Shown: one piece after another, positions 41,897 to 50,939 of the stretch
Numbering within the stretch: the first letter of the stretch is position 1
Layout: every line of letters starts with the position of its first letter
Assembly: GCA_934525065.1 (NCBI GenBank)
Contig: CAKSYX010000008.1
Location: forward strand, 1 to 64,000
Direction: 5' to 3'
Length of the DNA stretch: 64,000 nt
From: an uncultured Eubacteriales bacterium
GTDB lineage: Bacteria; Bacillota; Clostridia; Oscillospirales; Acutalibacteraceae
Notes under the pieces: model-generated
Told to the model about the DNA's origin: nothing
What the model saw: the letters and a program-made list of their open reading frames with translations, nothing else
Databases searched by the model: none
Position numbers and translations under genes: made by a program

Positions 41897-43225
41897 TTAC
41901 ACCACAACGGTGCAGGTGTCAATGCCGTAATAGCGGAAGCTTTCAAGGGCGGCTTCGTCGATTTTTTCTCCGCAGACAACAAGCAAAATCGCCGGCGGAC
42001 AGCTGATTGCACTTTGAGCGCAGACCTTTCCGAGGCACTTTTCTGCCGGAAGAACGGCGCTGCTTTTGAAAATCGCCTCACGCGGGCTTAGCACCTTTTC
42101 AGGCCTCGGCAGCGGCGGAGCTGCCGAAAGAACGGGTGCTCTTTTTGAAAGTGAACAGAGCGAAAGCCGCAGCCGTTCAAGCTCCTCTTTGCTGTTATAC
42201 GGCGAAAGCATGAGCACAACAAAATCCGGGTCATAAAACTCAGGGAAGATTTTGCCTCTCATGAGCTTTTGCGCAAGCTCGATTCCGTTGTAGCCGAAGC
42301 TTTTCGGCTTAATTGTCAGCTTGAGAACCTCATCGCCGCAGATTTCAAAGCCGCGGGCACCGATCTGCGCCTTGAGCTTTTTTGCCTGCGGAATAAAGGC
42401 GGCGAGGTTTTCTTTGAATTCCTCAAGCAACGCATTTGCGTTGTCAAGCGACTGCAAAATCAGGTATGACGGACTGCTTGAGCCGAAAAGGAAAAGGGAA
42501 GACTTTGCCCGTTCAAAAAACAGCTTCGGCGCGGTCCTCCCGAGGTGAAGATATGCGCCGCCGGTGAGGACAGGCAGGGTTTTGTGAGCCGAATCGCAGC
42601 AGATATCTGCGCCAAGGTCAATCGGATGAAGGGACTTCGGCAAAAATTTCAGGTACGCTCCGTGAGCGTTGTCAACGGCAAGCAAAACGCCGTTTCTTTT
42701 GCATACTTCTGAAATACCTTCAATATCCTGAAGGTTTCCAAGGTAATCGGGGCTTGTGAGGTAGACTGCCGTAAAGCCGCCGATTTTGAGTGCGGCATCA
42801 ACCTCGTCCGCTGTCACAGGGCAGGAATAATATGATGCTTTTTCCTTTGGATAAAGCCATTCGATTTCGATGTCAAGCAGCGCGGCGGCGTTCACAAATG
42901 CTTTGTGTGCGTTCCTTGCGGCAAGCAGACGCGGCGTTTCTCCTTTTGAATGCGCATAAAGCGAAAGAAGGTGGAGCATCGCCTGAATGCAGAGCGTTGA
43001 ACCTCCGGCGGAATAAAACGTTTTTGAAGAGAAAAGGTTGCTTGCGTTTTCTTCGCTTTCTTTGATGATTCCTTCGGCGCAGAAAAGCTCGTCCGCTCCG
43101 TCAATTTCGGTTATGTCGAATTTTTCCGGACCGAGGAAGGCTTTACCCTTGTGGCCGGGCATATGAAGTCTCACCGAATTTTCTTCGGCATATTTCTTCA
43201 CAAAATCGCAGACAGGCGTTTTCAT
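41897..43225 (-). CDS. Orn/Lys/Arg decarboxylase-type PLP enzyme
   Basis: A 442-aa fold-type I PLP enzyme of the Orn/Lys/Arg decarboxylase major-domain family (SpeA/YaaO type). The N-terminus RLHMPGHKG, the substrate motif FYSAGGSTLCIQAML, DNAHGAY, and the PLP lysine in CDSAHKTLP are diagnostic. Members decarboxylate basic amino acids to polyamine precursors, and specificity is not clear here. Its start overlaps the end of the SCIFF maturase gene by four bases, so it is co-expressed with the peptide system, although a functional link is not established. Confidence 0.88.
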   Translation of the reverse strand: MKTPVCDFVKKYAEENSVRLHMPGHKGKAFLGPEKFDITEIDGADELFCAEGIIKESEENASNLFSSKTFYSAGGSTLCIQAMLHLLSLYAHSKGETPRLLAARNAHKAFVNAAALLDIEIEWLYPKEKASYYSCPVTADEVDAALKIGGFTAVYLTSPDYLGNLQDIEGISEVCKRNGVLLAVDNAHGAYLKFLPKSLHPIDLGADICCDSAHKTLPVLTGGAYLHLGRTAPKLFFERAKSSLFLFGSSSPSYLILQSLDNANALLEEFKENLAAFIPQAKKLKAQIGARGFEICGDEVLKLTIKPKSFGYNGIELAQKLMRGKIFPEFYDPDFVVLMLSPYNSKEELERLRLSLCSLSKRAPVLSAAPPLPRPEKVLSPREAIFKSSAVLPAEKCLGKVCAQSAISCPPAILLVVCGEKIDEAALESFRYYGIDTCTVVV

Positions 43226-44616
43226 CCTTCGTCACCGAATTCCCGCGCAGCGGCAACCGCAATGGCACATTCCATGCGCTTTTTGAAAAGCTCACAGCCG
43301 TATTTGTAGATACCTCTGACAGAACCGGTCGAATGATATGCGTTTGCGGCGCAGCCGCCGGAGCAATAAAGCTTTGCCCAGCAGGAGCGGCAATCCTCTC
43401 TTGCGTAGACATTGCAGCCGGCAAATTCATTTTGAACTTCGGTGTTTTGAACACCGTGCCAAATGTCGCCGAGCTTGAACTTTTCTTCGCCGACGAATTG
43501 ATGGCAGGGATAAAGGTCGCCCCAAGGGGTGACGGCCATGTATTCCGTTCCCGAGCCGCAGCCGGAAATGCGTTTATAGATGCACGGGCCGCCCTTGAGG
43601 TCGAGCATATAATGATAGAATGTGAAGGGTCTTCCTTCCTTATCGCGTTCGAGCATCAGCTTTGCAAGGTCCTCATATTGCTTCATAACGGTGGGCTTGT
43701 CCTCTTCGGTGAGTGCCGCAGGGTCATCTGCGTCGGCAACGACCGGCTCCATTGAAAGCTCTGAAAAGCCGAGGCCGAGCATTGTTTTGATGTCCTCAAG
43801 AAAATCGGGATTCGCGTGGGTGAAGGTTCCGCGCATATAGTAGTTCTTTTTGCCCCTGGCTTCAACGAATTTTTGGAACTTCGGAACAATTTTTTCCCAG
43901 CTGCCGTTTCCGGCGTAATCGACGCGGTAGCGGTCGTGAACCTCTTTTCTTCCGTCAAGGGAGAGGACAACGTTGCTCATTTCACGGTTTGAAAAGTCTA
44001 TCACATCGTCGTCAACAAGAACGCCGTTGGTCGTGAGGGTGAAGCGGAAGTTTTTGTTCTTTTCTTTTTCAATGCTTCTTGCGTACTCCACGATTTTTTT
44101 CACAACGTCAAAGTTCATGAGCGGTTCGCCGCCGAAGAAGTCCACCTCAAGGTTGCGGCGCGTTCCGGAGTTTTCAACAAGAAAGTCGATTGCCCTTTTT
44201 CCGACCTCAAAGCTCATGAGGGCGCGGTCGCCGTGATATTTTCCCTGCGAGGCAAAGCAATAGGAGCAGTTGAGGTTGCAGGTGTGCGCAATGTGAAGGC
44301 ACAGCGCCTTGATAACGCCGCAGGTACGCGCTTTAAGCTCGCCCGCCATCGGTTCAAAGCTGTCCTTCAAAAAGAGCTTTCCGGCGTTTTTGAGCTCAAG
44401 CACCTGGTCGTAACATTCGGCAATGTCTTTTTTTGTAACCTCTGTACTGTCCTTATATTTTTCTCCGATCTCCCTGAGAACAGAATCGCGGTCATGCTCT
44501 TCAAAAAGGGCGATGATATCATAGGCAACGTCGTCAACAACGTGAACCGAGCCGGAGCAGACGTCAAGAACAATGTTGCAGCCGAGGAGTTTATATTGAT
44601 GGATCATTGGTTTCAC
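43222..44616 (-). CDS. SCIFF peptide maturase (radical SAM, SPASM)
   Basis: A 464-aa radical-SAM enzyme that forms Cys-to-Thr type thioether cross-links in the SCIFF precursor. The N-terminal peptide-recognition domain spans ~1-95, the [4Fe-4S]-SAM motif CNLNCSYC is at 113-120 (Cys113, 117, 120), and the SPASM/twitch C-terminus has CNVYAREDCRSCWAKLYCSGGCAAN-like cysteines (~395-425) for auxiliary clusters. Length and layout match clostridial SCIFF maturases such as CteB. It follows the precursor gene, separated by a hairpin that probably lowers its expression relative to the peptide. Confidence 0.96.
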   Translation of the reverse strand: MKPMIHQYKLLGCNIVLDVCSGSVHVVDDVAYDIIALFEEHDRDSVLREIGEKYKDSTEVTKKDIAECYDQVLELKNAGKLFLKDSFEPMAGELKARTCGVIKALCLHIAHTCNLNCSYCFASQGKYHGDRALMSFEVGKRAIDFLVENSGTRRNLEVDFFGGEPLMNFDVVKKIVEYARSIEKEKNKNFRFTLTTNGVLVDDDVIDFSNREMSNVVLSLDGRKEVHDRYRVDYAGNGSWEKIVPKFQKFVEARGKKNYYMRGTFTHANPDFLEDIKTMLGLGFSELSMEPVVADADDPAALTEEDKPTVMKQYEDLAKLMLERDKEGRPFTFYHYMLDLKGGPCIYKRISGCGSGTEYMAVTPWGDLYPCHQFVGEEKFKLGDIWHGVQNTEVQNEFAGCNVYAREDCRSCWAKLYCSGGCAANAYHSTGSVRGIYKYGCELFKKRMECAIAVAAAREFGDEG

Positions 44617-44628
44617 AATACCTTTCTA

Positions 44629-44661
44629 TTAAAAATGCCGCCCTTCAGGGACGGCATTTTG
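44629..44661 (-). terminator. Hairpin between the SCIFF precursor and its maturase
   Basis: AAAATGCCGTCCC / GGGCGGCATTTT with TTTTT on the minus strand. It likely acts as a partial terminator, giving more precursor than enzyme. Confidence 0.8.
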
Positions 44662-44677
44662 AACGATCGTTTTTGAA

Positions 44678-44827
44678 TTATTTGCTTTCTTTGTTCTCGC
44701 AAGCCTGGTTGGCAATACCGCAGCTGGTTTTGCAGGCTGACTGGCAGGAAGTCTGGCATTCGCCGCAGCCGCCGTTCTTGGCGCTTTCGCAAAGATTGCG
44801 GGTTTCAACAGTTTTAATGTGTTTCAT
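44678..44827 (-). CDS. SCIFF ribosomal peptide precursor
   Basis: A 49-aa RiPP precursor. It starts MKHIKTVETRNLCESA, continues with the conserved CGECQTSC block and has cysteines at 13, 21, 24, 28, 32, 36 and 43, fitting the name six cysteines in forty-five residues plus one near the N-terminus. The Thr and Ser residues between the cysteines are the cross-link partners. SCIFF with its maturase is nearly universal in Clostridia; its biological role is unknown. TTGGAGG-like bases lie upstream, and a perfect promoter is at 44860-44888. Too short for many gene finders. Confidence 0.96.
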   Translation of the reverse strand: MKHIKTVETRNLCESAKNGGCGECQTSCQSACKTSCGIANQACENKESK

Positions 44828-44859
44828 AATTCCTTTACCTCCAAGTTAATTACACGTTG

Positions 44860-44888
44860 ATTATACCACAGGTGAAAAGTTGTGTCAA
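44860..44888 (-). promoter_or_regulatory. Promoter of the SCIFF operon
   Basis: Minus-strand TTGACA (44883-44888), 17-nt spacer, TATAAT (44860-44865), a perfect consensus. Confidence 0.9.
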
Positions 44889-44891
44889 CCT

Positions 44892-45815
44892 TTAAATATT
44901 TGTTTCGTCGATGATATACGGCGGTCTGCTTTTGACCTCGGTATATATTCTTGCAATATACTCGCCGATGATTCCGAGAGAGACGAGAATGAGGCCGCCG
45001 AGAAGAAGAAGAACCGAGAGCAAAAGGTGGAGCGCAGATATTCCGACGCTCAAGCGGCAGATGATGTAAACGATGAGATAAACAAAGCCCGCAAAGCCGA
45101 GCACTGCACCCGACCAGAGCGGAATGCGCAGCGGAGAATTTGAAAATCCGAGGATCCCGTCAAAGGCGTAGCGCAAAAGCTTGACAAGGTTCCATTTTGT
45201 GCTGCCTGCGGCTCTTTCGCGGTTCTCGTGGGCGAACCATTTTGTTTTAAAGCCGACAAAGCTGAAAATTCCCTTCGTAAAGCGGTTGTGTTCGGCCATT
45301 GAGACAATTGAAAGGGCAACCTTGCGTTTCATGATTCTGAAATCCTGGGCGCCGGGATCGATTTCAACCTCGGTCAGTCGGTTCGCAACCTTATAGAACA
45401 TATCGGAAAGGAAGCTCTTGAGTCCGCTTTCGCCCTTGCGGTCGCTGCGTTTTGCCGCGGCAACGTCAAAGCCCTCCTTGGTAACGGCTTTGAGCATTTC
45501 CGGAATCAGCTCGGGGCTGTGCTGAAGGTCTGCGTCAAGAATTCCGACAAAGTCCGCCGTGCTGTTTTTGAGGCCGGCCAGCATTGCGGCCTCCTTGCCG
45601 AAGTTGCGGGAAAATGAAATGTATTTCACGCGGCTGTCTTTTTGTGCGAAAGCCTTGAGAATATCAAGTGTACTGTCCGAGCTGCCGTCATTGACGAAGA
45701 TGAAGGAGTAATCAAAGCCTTCAAGCGACTGCATAACGGGAGTGACCTCGTCATAGAACATCTGAAGAACATCGCTTTCGTTGAAGCAGGGGACGATCAT
45801 TTCAATTGTTTTCAT
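44892..45815 (-). CDS. Glycosyltransferase family 2, GtrB/DPM1-like polyprenyl-phosphate glycosyltransferase
   Basis: A 307-aa GT2 enzyme with two C-terminal membrane helices (~230-255, ~262-290), the layout of GtrB/YfdH/ArnC proteins that load a sugar onto undecaprenyl phosphate for later transfer outside. The catalytic domain shows VPCFNESDVL, FVNDGSSDST, SFSRNFGKEAAM, LDADLQHSPELIP and the acceptor-site QDFRIMKRK. The ATG at 45815 begins the fold; an in-frame upstream ATG at 45884 is unlikely. No flippase or membrane transferase partner is adjacent. It is divergent from the FHA-RodA-PBP2 operon. Confidence 0.9.
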   Translation of the reverse strand: MKTIEMIVPCFNESDVLQMFYDEVTPVMQSLEGFDYSFIFVNDGSSDSTLDILKAFAQKDSRVKYISFSRNFGKEAAMLAGLKNSTADFVGILDADLQHSPELIPEMLKAVTKEGFDVAAAKRSDRKGESGLKSFLSDMFYKVANRLTEVEIDPGAQDFRIMKRKVALSIVSMAEHNRFTKGIFSFVGFKTKWFAHENRERAAGSTKWNLVKLLRYAFDGILGFSNSPLRIPLWSGAVLGFAGFVYLIVYIICRLSVGISALHLLLSVLLLLGGLILVSLGIIGEYIARIYTEVKSRPPYIIDETNI

Positions 45816-45963
45816 TTTGCTTTGCCTGCCTTTCGGGGCTTCGGTCCGCCAGAAGCGGCGCGCACCCCTTTTTATGGGTATCATATCGCGTATTATGATA
45901 ACACTCTTTCAACTTTTTTTCAACTTTTCCCAAAAAAATACTGAACAGAAGAGAATTTTATGG

Positions 45964-45969
45964 TATAAT
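45964..45969 (+). promoter_or_regulatory. Extended -10 promoter of the FHA-rodA-pbpA operon
   Basis: TGGTATAAT gives a TG-extended -10 box (TATAAT at 45964-45969). The -35 region is weak. The start codon is ~80 nt downstream. Confidence 0.6.
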
Positions 45970-46052
45970 CAATCGGTGTATACTGTCAGAACGCTTTTCG
46001 GTTTGTCGTTCTTTTGCCTTTTTTGGCTTTAACATAACTTTCGGAGGTTCTT

Positions 46053-47117
46053 ATGGGAATTGTAATAGGAATTTCAAGGTATATCCTGCCTGCAATAACA
46101 CTTATCATCCTCATAAAGTGTATGCTTTCGCTCCTTCTCGGCCACCCGAAGGAAAAAACCTACGGGTATATTGTTGACACCGCAGACGGCGAACGTTATG
46201 CGCTCAATATGTGGGAAACTTCAATCGGACGCAGTAACTCCTGCGACGTTGTTGTGGGTTATGACACGGTTTCGCGTTTTCAGGCGGTAATCAGCCGCAG
46301 AATTGACGGCTGGTATATCTATGACCTGCTTTCAAAATCCGGAATCCTTGTCAACGGAGAGAAAATTGACAAAAAAGCCACCATCAACGGCGGCGATATG
46401 CTCACCTTCGGCAACGCGCAGTACCGCTTTGAAATTGCCGATGACCCGGTTCAGCTTGTCGGAAAAAAACGCCGCTCAAGAAAAACCTCGGCAGCATCTG
46501 CTGCACCGGTGAAAAGAGAAGCCCCCGTACGTCCGCCGCAGGCACCGCCTGTTTCACGGCCGTCCGCTGCCGAGTCTTACGGAAATACGGCTGCATCGGC
46601 AGCACAGGGCATGGAAAGCTACTATGACGACAATAACCGTCCGACGCTGCATTTTGAAAAAACCTCATCCTCCTCTTATAACACTTCGTCCTTCGGCACT
46701 TCTCGGGAGGACGGAAACGAGGTCTATTCTCAGCGCGTTACGCCGGAGTTTGAGGGCGAACAGAGCGTCAGCACACCGACTGACGAACAAAAAGGCTTTT
46801 CTGTTCAAAGTCCAACCGTTTTCAACCTTTCAACCGGAGACGCATACGTTCTTTCCGGCAACGAAGTCTCAATCGGCCGCGGCTCGGGCTGCGATATACG
46901 GCTCTCTTCGCCGACCGTTTCAAGGAAGCACGCTCTGCTGGTGCTCTATGATGATGGCTGGGCAATTGAGGACTGCGGCTCCGCTTCGGGAACCTTCCTC
47001 GCCGGGAACCGCGTGAAGGAGCCGCAGCTGCTTTTCAACGGCGATATCATAACCATAGGCGATGAACGGCTCTGCTTTTCGTCCAAGGTCAAAATCAATC
47101 AAGGGAGGGCTGAATGA
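46053..47117 (+). CDS. Membrane protein with two FHA domains
   Basis: A 354-aa protein: one N-terminal membrane helix (~5-28), a first forkhead-associated domain (~38-128, with SIGRSNSCDVVV and VSRFQAVIS), a Pro/Ser-rich linker (~135-255), and a second FHA domain (~262-350, with SIGRGSGCDIRLSSPTVSRK). FHA domains bind phosphothreonine, so it probably recruits phosphorylated cell-wall proteins to the membrane. GGAGG precedes the ATG. It overlaps rodA by four bases. The order FHA-rodA-pbpA recalls the actinobacterial pknAB operon, but no kinase or phosphatase gene is nearby. Confidence 0.87.
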   Translation: MGIVIGISRYILPAITLIILIKCMLSLLLGHPKEKTYGYIVDTADGERYALNMWETSIGRSNSCDVVVGYDTVSRFQAVISRRIDGWYIYDLLSKSGILVNGEKIDKKATINGGDMLTFGNAQYRFEIADDPVQLVGKKRRSRKTSAASAAPVKREAPVRPPQAPPVSRPSAAESYGNTAASAAQGMESYYDDNNRPTLHFEKTSSSSYNTSSFGTSREDGNEVYSQRVTPEFEGEQSVSTPTDEQKGFSVQSPTVFNLSTGDAYVLSGNEVSIGRGSGCDIRLSSPTVSRKHALLVLYDDGWAIEDCGSASGTFLAGNRVKEPQLLFNGDIITIGDERLCFSSKVKINQGRAE

Positions 47118-48403
47118 TGAAAAACAAGCTGAAGGCTCTTTCACGTGAGGACAGTATGAGAAGAAAATACCGCTACGTTGACCGCGGCTTTATTCTTTTG
47201 ATGCTGACTGTCTTTCAGTTCTTCTGTTCCCTTCCGGTCATATTTGAAGGAACAGTGTTTTTTCCCATCAATGCGCTGTGCTTCATCGGCTTCACCGCCT
47301 TTGAGTGGATATACGTTGCCGTGATGCACCTCGTTTTCAAAAAGGTCAACTTTGAATTGGAATTCATTGCGTTCTTCCTTTCCGGAATCGGAATGACGCT
47401 CACAGCGAGTGTTTCAAAGACCGGCCACATCAAGCAGCTTGCCGCCGTTATAATCGGAATTATTGTTTATGACGTTCTCCTTTGGTTCCTTCAGGACGTC
47501 AAAAGGGTCATGGCTGTGAGACTTCCGGTTGCGGTTTTTGCTTTGTGTTTTCTTGCCGGCTCGTTTTTGCTCATTCGCTTTGCCGGCAATGCAATCAACG
47601 GAGCATATAACTGGCTCATTATCGGCGGAAAAATTTCTGTTCAGCCCTCGGAATTTGTCAAAATCGCTTTCATTTTTGTCGGCGCGGCGTCACTTGACAA
47701 GCTCTTGACAACGAAGAATATCTATCTTTACATAGGCTTTGCAATAAGCTGCATCGGCGTGCTTTTCCTAATGCGCGATTTCGGAACGGCGCTCATCTTT
47801 TTCGGAACGTTCCTTGTCATTGCGTTCATGCGTTCGGGCGATATTCGCTCCCTTGTTTTCATTTGTGTCGGCGCGCTGCTCGGTGCAATTCTGATAATTT
47901 ATTTCAAGCCCTATGTTGCGGCGCGTTTTGCCGTTTACAGACACGTTTGGGAAAACTATGACACAAGCGGATATCAGCAGGTCAGAACGCTGATATATTC
48001 CGTCAGCGGCGGTCTCAAGGGGCTCGGAATCAACAACGGCAGACTGCGCTACATTGCCGCCGCCTCAACCGACCTTGTTTTCGGAATGGTCTGCGAGGAG
48101 CTTGGGATCATAGTCGCTTTTGCAATCGTCATTTCCTTTGCAATCATCGCTGTCTATGCAATCCGTACCTCACGCAGCGCACCGTCAACGTTCTATTCAA
48201 TTGCGGCCTGCTCTGCGGCAACGATGCTGCTTTTCCAAACCTGTCTCAATATCTTCGGAATCACCGACATTCTTCCGCTGACCGGCGTTACGCTTCCGTT
48301 CGTCAGCCAGGGCGGTTCAAGCATGATCTGTTCGTGGGCGCTGTTTGCCTTCATCAAGGCGGCGGACGTTCGAACATATCCGAAGGTTTTCAAATCGGCT
48401 TAA
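47114..48403 (+). CDS. SEDS peptidoglycan glycosyltransferase (FtsW/RodA/SpoVE family)
   Basis: A 429-aa polytopic protein polymerising lipid II into glycan strands. Conserved SEDS segments are IGGKISVQPSEFVKIAF, MRDFGTALIFFGTFLV, the YQQVRTLIYSVSGGLKGLG loop, and the C-terminal ITDILPLTGVTLPFVSQGGSS. About 12 helices in total. It is co-transcribed with the class B PBP that follows, its usual partner. Whether it serves elongation or septation or sporulation cannot be told. Confidence 0.92.
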   Translation: MMKNKLKALSREDSMRRKYRYVDRGFILLMLTVFQFFCSLPVIFEGTVFFPINALCFIGFTAFEWIYVAVMHLVFKKVNFELEFIAFFLSGIGMTLTASVSKTGHIKQLAAVIIGIIVYDVLLWFLQDVKRVMAVRLPVAVFALCFLAGSFLLIRFAGNAINGAYNWLIIGGKISVQPSEFVKIAFIFVGAASLDKLLTTKNIYLYIGFAISCIGVLFLMRDFGTALIFFGTFLVIAFMRSGDIRSLVFICVGALLGAILIIYFKPYVAARFAVYRHVWENYDTSGYQQVRTLIYSVSGGLKGLGINNGRLRYIAAASTDLVFGMVCEELGIIVAFAIVISFAIIAVYAIRTSRSAPSTFYSIAACSAATMLLFQTCLNIFGITDILPLTGVTLPFVSQGGSSMICSWALFAFIKAADVRTYPKVFKSA

Positions 48404-48418
48404 AGGAGGACGCATAAA

Positions 48419-49786
48419 ATGAGAAACACAACACGGCGCGCATATGTCATTTTTGCTCTTGTTGCCGCCTTTTTTGCCGGACTTATCTTTATGGCGTATT
48501 CCTTTGTTACAAACGCGGATGAGTGGGCGTCAAGCAGGCTCAACGAGCACATCTATAAATACCGCCAGCTTTCAACGGCGGGCGCGATCTATGACCGCGA
48601 CGGCGAAGTCCTTGTTGCAAGCAAGGACGGTGAACGTATATACAACGAAAACGGAACAGTCCGCCTTGCAACGCTGCATCTTGTCGGCGATTCTCAGGGC
48701 TATATTTCAACCGGGCTTCAGACTGTATACCGTCCGTATCTCATAGGCTACAACTTTGTTGACGGCGTTTATAAAACGGTCAGGGACAAAAAGGGCAACG
48801 ACATGAAGCTTACGGTTGATGCAGATATTTCAGCTGCTGCGTATAACGCGCTTGTAGGCAACAAGGGCACAATCTGTGCCTATAACTACAAGACCGGAGA
48901 CGTGGTCTGCATGGTCTCCGCTCCGAGCTTTGACCCTCTCAACAAGCCCACCGATATTGACACGGACACAAGCGGAAAATATGACGGAATCTACCTCAAC
49001 CGCTTTATTTCGGGCGTGTTCACTCCGGGCTCAACCTTCAAGGTTGTCACAACTATCTGCGCGATTCAGAACATTCCAAATGTTTCAAAACGCACCTTCA
49101 GCTGCACCGGAAGGTATAAGATCGGAAAGCAGGCGGTAATCTGCAACAGCGTTCACGGAAAAGTCAGCTTTGAACGTGCGCTGAACGTTTCCTGCAACTG
49201 CGCGTTTGCACAGCTTGCCGTTGAGCTCGGCAACGACAAAATGATGCAGACCGCGTCGCAGCTCGGTTTTGACAAAACGGTCAGCGTCAACGGAATGACG
49301 ACCGTCAAAAGCTATTTTGACCTTTCAAAATCAACAAAGCTTGACCGCGGCTGGGCAGGTATCGGCCAATACACAACGCTCGTGAATCCCTGCCGTATGC
49401 TCATGCTCATGGGTGCCGTTGCAAACGGCGGAGAGGCCGTTATTCCGAACACTGTTTCGACCCAGACCTCGCTTCTGGCACAAAAGACAACGGTTGACAA
49501 AAACATGAAGTTTGACGCAGGCATTGCCAAAAAGGTCAGAAAAATGTTGCGCTCCAACGTTGAAAACTATTACGGCGACTGGCAGTTCCCGGGCCTCAAA
49601 ATGTGCGGAAAAACCGGCTCGGCCGAGGTTGAAGGAAAAAAGAGCCACGCGTGGTTCGTCGGGTTTTCTCAGGACACGAGCTTTCCGTATGCAATCGTTG
49701 TTTGCCTTGAAAACGGCGGAATCGGATATAATGACGCAATTCCGGCCGCAAACAAGGTTATGCAGGCCATTAAAAATTACAGTTGA
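48419..49786 (+). CDS. Class B penicillin-binding protein (PbpA-like transpeptidase)
   Basis: A 455-aa D,D-transpeptidase cross-linking peptidoglycan outside the membrane. One N-terminal anchor helix (~8-30), a short dimerisation region, then the transpeptidase domain with the acyl-serine motif GSTFK (204-208), SCN (258-260) and KTGSAE (398-403). Shorter than typical PBP2, similar in size to actinobacterial PbpA. It lies 15 nt after rodA with AAAGGAGG. Last gene of the FHA-rodA-pbpA operon. Beta-lactam target by family. Confidence 0.93.
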   Translation: MRNTTRRAYVIFALVAAFFAGLIFMAYSFVTNADEWASSRLNEHIYKYRQLSTAGAIYDRDGEVLVASKDGERIYNENGTVRLATLHLVGDSQGYISTGLQTVYRPYLIGYNFVDGVYKTVRDKKGNDMKLTVDADISAAAYNALVGNKGTICAYNYKTGDVVCMVSAPSFDPLNKPTDIDTDTSGKYDGIYLNRFISGVFTPGSTFKVVTTICAIQNIPNVSKRTFSCTGRYKIGKQAVICNSVHGKVSFERALNVSCNCAFAQLAVELGNDKMMQTASQLGFDKTVSVNGMTTVKSYFDLSKSTKLDRGWAGIGQYTTLVNPCRMLMLMGAVANGGEAVIPNTVSTQTSLLAQKTTVDKNMKFDAGIAKKVRKMLRSNVENYYGDWQFPGLKMCGKTGSAEVEGKKSHAWFVGFSQDTSFPYAIVVCLENGGIGYNDAIPAANKVMQAIKNYS

Positions 49787-49894
49787 TTTTGAAAAAACGG
49801 TGGCTCTGCGTGTGCCGGCATCGGTTTAATTTTTGATATTCATTGTAATTTTAATCATTAAAAACAGAAATTCATAATGCAAAGGGTGATAACT

Positions 49895-50746
49895 ATGTTC
49901 GTTCATGAAAACCTTAAAAACAGAGTTGCCGTTGTCACGGGCGGCGGCGGTGTGCTTTGCTCGGGTTTTGCAAAAGCGCTTGCAAGGCAGGGCGCAAAGG
50001 TTGCCGTTCTTGACATCAACGGCGAAGCGGCGCAAAAGGTTGCCGATGAAATTGTTGCCGAAGGCGGCGAAGCGGCCGCGTTCGCCTGCAACGTGCTTCA
50101 AAAGGAGAGTATGCAGAAGGCGCGTGATGCGGTTCTTGAACGCTTCGGAACGTGCGACATTCTTCTCAACGGAGCCGGGGGAAACAACCCCAAGGGCACA
50201 ACAACAAAGGAGACGCTTGAAAAGGTTGACCTTCTTCAAAATTCCCCGGACGTCAAAACCTTTTTTGACCTTGACCCGGAGGGAATCTCCTTTGTTTTCA
50301 ACCTAAACTTCCTCGGAACGCTTATTCCGACTCAGGTTTTTGCCCCCGATATGGCAAAGAAGGAGAACACCTGCATTGTCATGATAACCTCAATGAATGC
50401 TTACCGTCCGCTGACGAAAATTCCGGCCTATTCCGCAGCAAAGGCGGCCGTTCAGAACTTCACTCAGTTCATGGCGGTTCATTTTGCAGACGTGGGAATC
50501 CGCGTCAATGCAATTGCTCCGGGCTTTTTCTCAACCAACCAGAACAAGACACTGCTTTGGAACGAGGACGGTTCGCCGACAGCGAGAACCGGAAAAATTC
50601 TTGCCGCAACGCCGATGAAGCGCTTAGGCGAGCCGCAGGAGCTGGAGGGCGCGCTGCTCTTCCTCTGCGATGAGGCGTATTCGGGCTTCATCACCGGAAC
50701 AACGATTGCTGTTGACGGCGGCTTTAATGCATATTCAGGCGTATAA
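49895..50746 (+). CDS. uxuB: SDR-type D-mannonate oxidoreductase (fructuronate reductase)
   Basis: A 283-aa short-chain dehydrogenase. VVTGGGGVLCSGFAKALARQ gives the Rossmann nucleotide-binding loop, NGAGGNNPKGTTT is the segment characteristic of the SDR-type mannonate oxidoreductases of Firmicutes (YjmF/UxuB), Ser and YSAAK form the catalytic set, and VDGGF closes the fold. It would reduce D-fructuronate to D-mannonate with NADH. It follows the uronate isomerase step encoded at 20194. I chose the ATG at 49895 with AAAGGG upstream. A different SDR specificity cannot be excluded. Confidence 0.82.
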   Translation: MFVHENLKNRVAVVTGGGGVLCSGFAKALARQGAKVAVLDINGEAAQKVADEIVAEGGEAAAFACNVLQKESMQKARDAVLERFGTCDILLNGAGGNNPKGTTTKETLEKVDLLQNSPDVKTFFDLDPEGISFVFNLNFLGTLIPTQVFAPDMAKKENTCIVMITSMNAYRPLTKIPAYSAAKAAVQNFTQFMAVHFADVGIRVNAIAPGFFSTNQNKTLLWNEDGSPTARTGKILAATPMKRLGEPQELEGALLFLCDEAYSGFITGTTIAVDGGFNAYSGV

Positions 50747-50763
50747 AAAGTGAAAATAATAAT

Positions 50764-50931
50764 AGGGGCTGCCGGATTTAGCGCAGACCAAAGAGCAAAA
50801 TCTATTTTAGATTTTATCAATAAACAAAGACTATATTTCATAGAAAGCCTTGGTTTTGATAGGCCTTGTGAAATATAGTCTTTTGCTTTTTGTTTTGCTC
50901 TTTGGTCTGCGCTAAATGCGACAGTCCCTTA
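50764..50931 (-). repeat. Palindromic repeat, family 2, copy 1
   Basis: A ~168-nt element. Its ends are near-perfect inverted repeats (TTTAGCGCAGACCAAAGAGC against GCTCTTTGGTCTGCGCTAAA) and its middle has a second inverted pair (AGACTATATTTCA / TGAAATATAGTCT). The reverse complement matches 53466-53691 closely. It fills the gap between convergent uxuB and the acyl-CoA ligase gene, so it could also serve as a bidirectional terminator. No coding potential. MITE-like. Confidence 0.9.
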
Positions 50932-50939
50932 TGTAGAGA

